Under the pieces are notes generated by a model. The model did no database searches. It had not been told where the DNA came from and saw nothing but the letters and a program-made list of their open reading frames with translations. Source: CAWCAW01 sp963714125 (GTDB taxonomy: Bacteria; Actinomycetota; Acidimicrobiia; Acidimicrobiales; UBA8190). Taken from it: DNA of 64,000 nucleotides. Below, one piece after another: positions 58,575-64,000 of the stretch. How positions within the stretch are numbered: the stretch's first letter is position 1; every line of letters begins with the position of its first letter. The stretch spans positions 2,914,001-2,978,000 of the forward strand of contig OY970234.1 of the NCBI GenBank assembly GCA_963714125.1. The letters are read 5' to 3'. A program made the translations under genes and the position numbers.

Positions 58575-59417
58575 CTAGGAAGTGGGCAGGAAACGCATGT
58601 AATCATCCAGCGTGCGCAACATGGCTGACGCCGGGCCCGACGGCACCCGCAGCACCACCTCAGTGCACCCCACCTCGGCGTAATGCGCGAGCTTGCCCGC
58701 ATCGGGAATGGTGCCGAAGGGCACCATGTGCAAGGAGTCGGGGTCACGTCCCACTTCGGATAGAGCGGCGCGCAGGTCGGCTCGGGCCGCGCCCACGCCC
58801 CGCCCGCCGATGGGCATCCATCCGTCGGCGTACTCGGCCACCGCCCGGCAAAGGGCGGGTCCGGGCGCCGCCCCCACCAGCACGCGCACGCGGGGGCGTT
58901 GCACGGGCTTGGGCCACGAGTAGGTGAGCGGAAGCTCCACGTACTGGCCGTGGAACTCCGCTTCGTCGTGTTGCCACAGCGCTTGCATGCACAGCATCTT
59001 CTCCCGGGCCACCTCACGGCGACGGGCGAAGTCGACGCCGTGGTCGGCCGCCTCCAGCGGGTTCCACCCGAAACCGATACCCAACACGACGCGCCCATTG
59101 GCCAGCTGATCGAGGGTGGCCACCTGTTTGGCCAAGACGATGGGGTCGTGCTGCGCCACCAGGCACACGCCCGTGCCGAGCAGGATGCAATCGGTCACGG
59201 CCGCCGCCGCGGCCAGGGCCACAAACGGATCGAGACTGTGCCGATACTCACCGATGTCGACACCTTCGACCAGGCTTGGCGGTGTGGCGAGGGCGACAGG
59301 CATGTGGGTGTGCTCGGGAAGATACAGCGAGTCGTAGCCGCGTTCCTCGGCGGCGGCCGCCAATGCGTGCGGCGCCATGCTCGTCTCGGTCAGAAAGGCG
59401 GTGATGCCGATGCGCAT
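58575..59417 (-). CDS. LLM-class F420-dependent oxidoreductase
   Basis: A 280-residue luciferase-like protein: MRIGITAFLTETSMAPHALA, YDSLYLPEHTHMPVALATPP, ILLGTGVCLVAQHDPIVLAKQVATLDQLANGRVVLGIGFGWNPLEA, RVRVLVGAAPGPALCRAVAEYADGWMPIGG. This is the F420-dependent subfamily pattern. Its ATG shares one base with the stop of the large cyclase-ATPase gene (TGATG), so translation of the two is coupled. Substrate unknown. Confidence 0.87.
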   Translation of the reverse strand: MRIGITAFLTETSMAPHALAAAAEERGYDSLYLPEHTHMPVALATPPSLVEGVDIGEYRHSLDPFVALAAAAAVTDCILLGTGVCLVAQHDPIVLAKQVATLDQLANGRVVLGIGFGWNPLEAADHGVDFARRREVAREKMLCMQALWQHDEAEFHGQYVELPLTYSWPKPVQRPRVRVLVGAAPGPALCRAVAEYADGWMPIGGRGVGAARADLRAALSEVGRDPDSLHMVPFGTIPDAGKLAHYAEVGCTEVVLRVPSGPASAMLRTLDDYMRFLPTS

Positions 59418-62400
59418 CAGACTCCGTCTCCCAGGCGAGCGGACATGTCGTCGGCGATCTGCACATAGCCGTGCGAACCGATACGCAGTGCCTCGTGGCG
59501 GGCGCGGGCGAAGACCTCGGCGGCGCGGGTTCGGTCGGCGGACGTGCCTCGGGCGGCCAGGGCTTCGCCCAGGTTCAGGCAGCCGATGGGAAGCAGTCCG
59601 GGCGCCTTGGCCTCGATGGAGACCAGCGCCTCTTCGAGCAGCGCCACCGCCTCATCGAGTTCGCCGGTGAGCATCTTGCACACGCCGAGGTGCGACTCGA
59701 CCGGTGCCGCCATCGACAGCAGGTAGTTACTCCACATGCCCCGGTAAGGCTCGAGAACTTCGGCGGCGTGGGCGGCGACCTCGCTGTCGCGCAGGGACAG
59801 CGCTACTTCGGCGAACTGCGCCGGGCCCCAAATGGGAAAGGGCTCGTCGAGAAGCCCTTCGGGGGTCAGCTCCAACGACGCCAGCAGGGCGCGGGCCTCA
59901 TCAACTTTTCCCTCCAAGGCGAGGAACTGCACCTGGCCGATGCGCCAGGTGGGTAACCCGGAGAACTGTTCGGCGAAGTCGGCCACTTCCGCGGCGGTGG
60001 CACCGGCCTCGCCGCGCAGACGGCCTTCAGCGGAAGCCAAGGCTCCCCACCACATCCAGGCGTCGGGTTCACCGATGGACTCTCCCAACAGCGCGCACTC
60101 GTCGTTGAGTTGATGGGCCTCGTCGAGGCGGCCGTCGATGTGCAGGACGCGTATCGAAAAGGCCAGGGCCGTCCATCGCAACGTCGGTGAGGCGTCCTTG
60201 GAAAGGGCCACCATCTCTTCGGTAACACGGCGCATGCCGTCGAGGTCGCCGAGGGTCATCAGCGCCGAAGACCACCACAACCGGGCCAGCAACCGCAGGG
60301 CCGGATCGCCGCTGGCGTCGGCCAAGCCGACCGCTTCGATGCTGCGGGGCAGGGTCCGTTCGATCCGCCTGGTGCTGAACGAGGCAAATCCGGTGCGCAC
60401 CAGTACCCACGCCAACAGGTCGCCATCACCGATGCCGCGGGCCATGGCCTCGGCCTCGTCGGCCAGAGCCAGACGCCGAGGGTGATCGCCGGCGAAGGTG
60501 ACTTCTCCCGCCAACAAAGCCAGGAGCCGGGCTCGATGGGCGCTGACACCGGGACCCACGGCCTCCAAGGCGGCTTCGATCAGGCCGATGCGCTCATGGT
60601 CGACGTTGCCGACGACACTCGACATGCCCCGGGAGTTGGCCACCACCGAACGCACCAGCAGCGCCGTTTCGCCGGCGGCCAGCGCCCGGCGCGAGGCGTC
60701 GAGCAACGTGTCGCGAAAGGCGGCGTTGCCCTGGTCGCGTTGAGACTCCCCGAGCCCACACAACGCGGCGATGTGGGCGGCGCCGTGATTTTCAGCGGTG
60801 TCCTCGAGGAGCTCGAGGGCTTGGCGGAACCGGCTTTCGGCGTCGGCCAGCGCCCGCGCCGCCAGCGCCTGTTCCCCCGCCGCCAACACGTAGCCGAGGG
60901 CCCGTGCCATATCGGCGGCATCGGGCCCGGCTTCGACGAAGTGATACGCCAGGGCCACGGCGTCGTCCGATCCCATCTTGACCAGGGAGTCGGCCACACG
61001 GCGATGCACACGACGCCGGCGAGTGGCCGACATCTCCTCATACAGCGTGGCCCGCACCAGTGCATGAGAGAAGCAGTAGCGATCGGCCCCGGTCTCTTCG
61101 ACCAGCCGGCCCAGGACAGCCTCGTCCAACGCGTCGAGCAAGGCGCTTTCGGTGAGGTCGCTCAACAAGGCGAGGAGCTCGACGTCGAACTCGCGTCCGA
61201 TCACCGAGCACAGCGCCAGCACGTCATTCGCCTCGACAGAAAGGCGCGACAGACGGCGGCCCACGACGTCGCGCACGCCTTCAGGAACCGACAGCGAGCC
61301 CGGGTTGACCACCACCCAGCGGTCATCGCGCCGACGAATGGCGCCCGTCTCCACGAGGTGGCGCAGTACCTCGGAGACGAAGAAAGGATTGCCTTCCGTC
61401 TCGGTGTAGACGACGTGGGCCATGGCCAGGGCGTCCTCGTCGAGAGGGTGGCCGGCCGACTGGACGATGAAGGCTTCCACCTCGGCTTCCGACAGGCCCC
61501 GCAAGGTGATGCGTTCCACGGCGGGAAGCCGGCGCAGTTCGGCCATGGTGGCCGACAGCGGGTGCCGGCGGTCGATGTCGGTATCGCGGTAGGTGCCGAG
61601 CACCAACAGCTGCACGTCGGGGCCCGCTGCGGTGGCGGCGCGCAGCACATGCAGCAGCATGAGCAGTGTCGGGCGCGTGGCCCAGTGCAGGTCGTCGAGA
61701 ACGAGCACGGTCTCGTGCGCAGTGGCGAGCTCCACCAACCACGACGCCACCGCCTCGAAGAGCTGATGCTCTTCGGATCTCGGGTCCGACGACACCGGCG
61801 GTGGCAAAGCGGGGACGTGGGCGGCGAGGTGTGGCACCAGGCGCACCAACTCGCCGGGCGTATGCCCGAGCACGAGATCGGCCGTGGCGTGAGCGTGGTC
61901 GCTATGGGCGTGGTCGCCGTGGGCGTGGTCGTGCGCTTCGGCATCGCCGACCGTGGTGATACCCACTGTCCTGGTGGAGTGCGCCGCGTAGAAGTCGACG
62001 GCCTCGGCGAACGGTTGGTAGGGGGCGGCCACGTCCTCGTCGCAGCGCCCGTAGAGGACCATGGCACCGTCGGCATAAGCGGCCCGCGCCACTTCGGCGG
62101 CGGTACGGGTCTTGCCCACCCCGGGCTCGCCGGCCAGAAGCACGGTGTGCGTGCCCCCGACAACCACGGCGCGCCGGCGCTCGGCCAGATGCGCCCGCAA
62201 ATCGGAACGCCCGACATAGCGCCTCGCCCCCAGATCCAAAAGGCCCGGGAACGGGATCCCCGTCCCCCCCACCTCGGCCCCATCCTCAGCCAGTGGCTCC
62301 CAGCGCAACCGGCACGCGGCGACGGGATCGGGAAGGCCTCTGAGCTCGAGCTCGCCCAACGGATCGAAGCCGAAGCCGCCGCGCCCACGCGCCAGCACGC

Positions 62401-62803
62401 GGATGAGGTCGGCCACGAGGATTTCACCTCCCGCCGCCGCCGCGCACAGCCGCGACGCCTCCACCACGGCCACCCCGAAGACGTCGCCGGACTCCACCGA
62501 CACGTCACCGAGCGAGACCCCGATCCTGACCCCGAAGCTCCGATCCGGATGGTGCCGTCCGTGACGTTCGGCGGCCTGCTGAATGGCGATGGCGGCCGAA
62601 GCGGCGTCGGCGGCGGACTCGAAGGTGGCCAAGATCCCGTCGCCGAGGCCTTTGACCACGGTGCCGCTATGGGCGGAGACGGCGTCGCCGAGCATGGCGT
62701 CGTGGTCGCGGCGCAAGGCGTCGGCCTCGTCCTGGCCCAGGCGCACCCGCAGTTCCGTCGATGCCACCAGGTCGGTGAAGAGCACCGAACGCGTTACGTT
62801 CAC
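59417..62803 (-). CDS. Cyclase-domain AAA/TPR signalling ATPase
   Basis: A 1128-residue multidomain protein. Residues 1-170 are a class III nucleotide cyclase domain (D11 in LFTDLVAS, D55 in KGLGDGILATF). A P-loop ATPase follows (YVGRSDLRAHL, Walker A LLAGEPGVGKTRT near 240, Walker B VLVLDDLHWA), then a long TPR-like helical region. A His-rich stretch, HDHAHGDHAHSDHAH, sits between the ATPase motifs. This is the STAND-type layout seen in many actinobacterial cyclases. No LuxR-type HTH at the end. The GTG at 62803 is the likely start; the frame is open to 62854. Confidence 0.88.
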   Translation of the reverse strand: MNVTRSVLFTDLVASTELRVRLGQDEADALRRDHDAMLGDAVSAHSGTVVKGLGDGILATFESAADAASAAIAIQQAAERHGRHHPDRSFGVRIGVSLGDVSVESGDVFGVAVVEASRLCAAAAGGEILVADLIRVLARGRGGFGFDPLGELELRGLPDPVAACRLRWEPLAEDGAEVGGTGIPFPGLLDLGARRYVGRSDLRAHLAERRRAVVVGGTHTVLLAGEPGVGKTRTAAEVARAAYADGAMVLYGRCDEDVAAPYQPFAEAVDFYAAHSTRTVGITTVGDAEAHDHAHGDHAHSDHAHATADLVLGHTPGELVRLVPHLAAHVPALPPPVSSDPRSEEHQLFEAVASWLVELATAHETVLVLDDLHWATRPTLLMLLHVLRAATAAGPDVQLLVLGTYRDTDIDRRHPLSATMAELRRLPAVERITLRGLSEAEVEAFIVQSAGHPLDEDALAMAHVVYTETEGNPFFVSEVLRHLVETGAIRRRDDRWVVVNPGSLSVPEGVRDVVGRRLSRLSVEANDVLALCSVIGREFDVELLALLSDLTESALLDALDEAVLGRLVEETGADRYCFSHALVRATLYEEMSATRRRRVHRRVADSLVKMGSDDAVALAYHFVEAGPDAADMARALGYVLAAGEQALAARALADAESRFRQALELLEDTAENHGAAHIAALCGLGESQRDQGNAAFRDTLLDASRRALAAGETALLVRSVVANSRGMSSVVGNVDHERIGLIEAALEAVGPGVSAHRARLLALLAGEVTFAGDHPRRLALADEAEAMARGIGDGDLLAWVLVRTGFASFSTRRIERTLPRSIEAVGLADASGDPALRLLARLWWSSALMTLGDLDGMRRVTEEMVALSKDASPTLRWTALAFSIRVLHIDGRLDEAHQLNDECALLGESIGEPDAWMWWGALASAEGRLRGEAGATAAEVADFAEQFSGLPTWRIGQVQFLALEGKVDEARALLASLELTPEGLLDEPFPIWGPAQFAEVALSLRDSEVAAHAAEVLEPYRGMWSNYLLSMAAPVESHLGVCKMLTGELDEAVALLEEALVSIEAKAPGLLPIGCLNLGEALAARGTSADRTRAAEVFARARHEALRIGSHGYVQIADDMSARLGDGV

Positions 62804-62820
62804 GGGGGCCGGTGCTGTGG

Positions 62821-62964
62821 TCAGCTGCGCTCGTCTTCCGGGCCCGACCACCACTGCGGGGCGTCGCTGGCCGGAAAGGACTCGTCACTCGCCTCGTCGA
62901 TGGTCTCCTCGGCCTGATCGTCAGCCGCCGATGAGTCGTGGTCGGGTTCGAGGGGCTCGCTCAC
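62821..62964 (-). CDS. Tiny acidic conserved protein
   Basis: A 47-residue protein (GTG start): VSEPLEPDHDSSAADDQAEE followed by ETIDEASDESFPASDAPQWW. The DEASxESFPASDxPxW block recurs in short actinobacterial and proteobacterial proteins of unknown function. It lies between tag and the large cyclase-ATPase, same strand. Longer in-frame starts (to 63132) would overlap tag and are rejected. Confidence 0.72.
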   Translation of the reverse strand: MSEPLEPDHDSSAADDQAEETIDEASDESFPASDAPQWWSGPEDERS

Positions 62965-62974
62965 ACAACCGACC

Positions 62975-63616
62975 CTAATGGCGCCCCCGCGCTCTCGCGC
63001 CGGCGCACCCTCCGAGCTCCGCCCAGCGCGGACAGCTGGCCACGTGGTCATTGACCATGCCCGCCGCCTGCATGGTGGCGTAGCAGGTGGTGGGGCCCAC
63101 GAAGCGGAATCCGAGTTGGCGCAATCGCACACTCATGGCCTTCGACGCGCCGGTGGTGGCAGGGACCTCATTGATTGATTTCCACGCATTGTGAAGGGTC
63201 ACGTCGTCGACGATCGACCACAACACCTCGCTCAGTGTCGTCCCCTCCTTGCGCAGGGCCACGATCACTCGGGCATTGGCAATGGTCGACTCGATCTTGG
63301 CGCGGTTGCGCACGATGCCGGCATCGGCCATGAGCCGTTCGACGTCGGTGGCGGAGAAGCGAGCCACGGTGGTCGGGTTGAATCGGGCGAACGCTTTGCG
63401 ATAGCCGTCGCGTTTGCGGAGGATGAGAGCCCACGACAGGCCGGCCTGAGCGCCTTCGAGGGTGATGCGCTCGAAGAGGCCGCTCTCGTCTCGTACCGGG
63501 GTGCCCCATTCGTCGTCGTGATAGGCGAGCATGGCCGCGCTCTCGACCGCCCACGGGCACGTCCCTTTGGCCGCGGCCGGGACCGGGGCGTCGGCTTTAG
63601 CCTTGGCCGGAACCAC
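62975..63616 (-). CDS. tag: DNA-3-methyladenine glycosylase I (Tag)
   Basis: A 213-residue Tag protein, which removes 3-methyladenine from DNA. Blocks: GTCPWAVESAAMLAYHDDEWGTPV (zinc cysteine and histidine), LFERITLEGAQAGLSWALILRKRDGYR, RFNPTTVARFSATDVERLM, GIVRNRAKIESTIANA, GFRFVGPTTCYATMQAAGMVNDHVASC (zinc His and Cys). The GTG at 63616 follows directly after the ku stop; the ATG at 63670 would overlap ku by 50 bases. Probably co-transcribed with ku. Confidence 0.92.
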   Translation of the reverse strand: MVPAKAKADAPVPAAAKGTCPWAVESAAMLAYHDDEWGTPVRDESGLFERITLEGAQAGLSWALILRKRDGYRKAFARFNPTTVARFSATDVERLMADAGIVRNRAKIESTIANARVIVALRKEGTTLSEVLWSIVDDVTLHNAWKSINEVPATTGASKAMSVRLRQLGFRFVGPTTCYATMQAAGMVNDHVASCPRWAELGGCAGARARGRH

Positions 63617-63620
63617 CGAC

Positions 63621-64000
63621 CTAGGAGGCTTTGCGGCTGCGCGTGGCCGGTGCGGCGGCGCGCACGGCATCTTCCAGCTCGTCGCGGCTCATTTTGGACC
63701 GCCCCGGCACCTTCAGCTGCGTGGCTTGCTCGTAGAGCTCGGCCTTGCTCAGCTCGGCGCTGGCCGGCGCGGAGCGCGCTGGGCGCGCTGCGTTCGGTCG
63801 GTTGCCGACGCGATGGGTGCGGGCCGCCTCCACGCTTTTTTGGAGGGCCGCCATGAGGTCGAGCGCCGGCGAAGGAGGCGCGCTGGGTACATCGATGGTG
63901 ACCACTTCGCCGTTGCGCTTGCGTTCGATGAGGGCTTCGACACGCTCGCGATACGTGTCGACGTAGTTGACCGGGTCCCAAGGAGCAGACATCGACTCGA
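63621..64000 (-). CDS. ku: Ku protein, C-terminal part (cut by window)
   Basis: The frame runs off the window end. The visible part starts ESMSAPWDPVNYVDTYRERVEALIERKRNG, the typical end of the bacterial Ku core, followed by VPSAPPSPALDLMAALQKSVEAA, a Lys/Arg/Ala-rich stretch, and a small C-terminal SAP/Rho-N-like module (LSKAELYEQATQLKVPGRSKMSRDELEDAV). Ku binds DNA ends for non-homologous end joining with LigD. The SAP-like tail is known in some actinobacterial Ku proteins. Linked to tag. Confidence 0.88.
   Translation of the reverse strand, partial: ESMSAPWDPVNYVDTYRERVEALIERKRNGEVVTIDVPSAPPSPALDLMAALQKSVEAARTHRVGNRPNAARPARSAPASAELSKAELYEQATQLKVPGRSKMSRDELEDAVRAAAPATRSRKAS

Noticed and set aside
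1..64000. CRISPR array or cas genes
   Set aside because: No regularly spaced repeats with unique spacers and no Cas-like proteins; the tandem repeats seen are short and contiguous.

Overview
The window is GC-rich, densely coded DNA from an actinobacterium, most likely an acidimicrobial or related deep-branching lineage. This is inferred from gene content: an Rpf-like transglycosylase, a DUF4193-like acidic zinc-ribbon protein, DUF2277, several DUF2510-type WYP repeats, an LAFTG sorting signal, Ku, PadR/ABC and many luciferase-like (LLM) oxidoreductases of the F420 type. No rRNA, complete tRNA or CRISPR array was seen.

Bases 1 to about 11250 look like an accessory island, and its genes read visibly less GC-rich than the rest. 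It opens with an IS110-family transposase whose leader can fold into consecutive hairpins (candidate bridge RNA). A tyrosine recombinase follows, preceded by half of a tRNA-Pro(UGG) held in a hairpin and flanked by direct repeats. A complete IS256-type element with 31-bp terminal inverted repeats comes next. Behind these lie two divergent unrecognised genes, an XRE regulator facing a palindromic operator candidate, an LAFTG-anchored surface protein, and two tandem paralogous membrane proteins with WYPPERHP repeats. A strong hairpin and a 790-bp stretch holding a decayed ORF close the island.

From 11250 to about 34000 is mostly housekeeping or accessory metabolism: a polytopic membrane protein, bacterial PH-domain proteins, an aldose epimerase, SurE, an Rpf-like protein, hydrolases, SDRs, an Rrf2 regulator, ArfB, an LLM enzyme, a diguanylate cyclase, a divergent crotonase, a phosphotransferase/DUF6285 pair, a methyltransferase-MUG fusion, and a PadR-controlled drug-efflux-type ABC operon with a 26-bp palindrome upstream.

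From 34000 to 49000: an EEP nuclease, a membrane GGDEF protein coupled to an unknown protein, an EAL phosphodiesterase, an MBL hydrolase, a VOC protein, an LLM enzyme, a YoaK-like membrane protein, a nitronate-monooxygenase-like enzyme, and a cupin that appears frameshifted. A seven-gene minus-strand run follows (diiron TenA/PqqC-like, luciferase-like, alpha/beta hydrolase, SDR, nucleosidase, FKBP lipoprotein, Ddn-like protein) and reads as one transcription unit.

From 49000 to the end: an AlkA-like glycosylase; a signalling block of histidine kinase, GAF-HD-GYP phosphodiesterase, second histidine kinase and two receivers; a LysM/SLT cell-wall protein; a cyclase-YHS fusion; a SnoaL-like protein; an LLM gene coupled to a 1128-residue cyclase-ATPase; a tiny acidic protein; Tag glycosylase; and the C-terminal end of Ku. 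The c-di-GMP makers (two GGDEF) and breakers (EAL, HD-GYP) and the DNA-repair genes (AlkA, Tag, Ku, MUG fusion) are the clearest functional themes outside the island.
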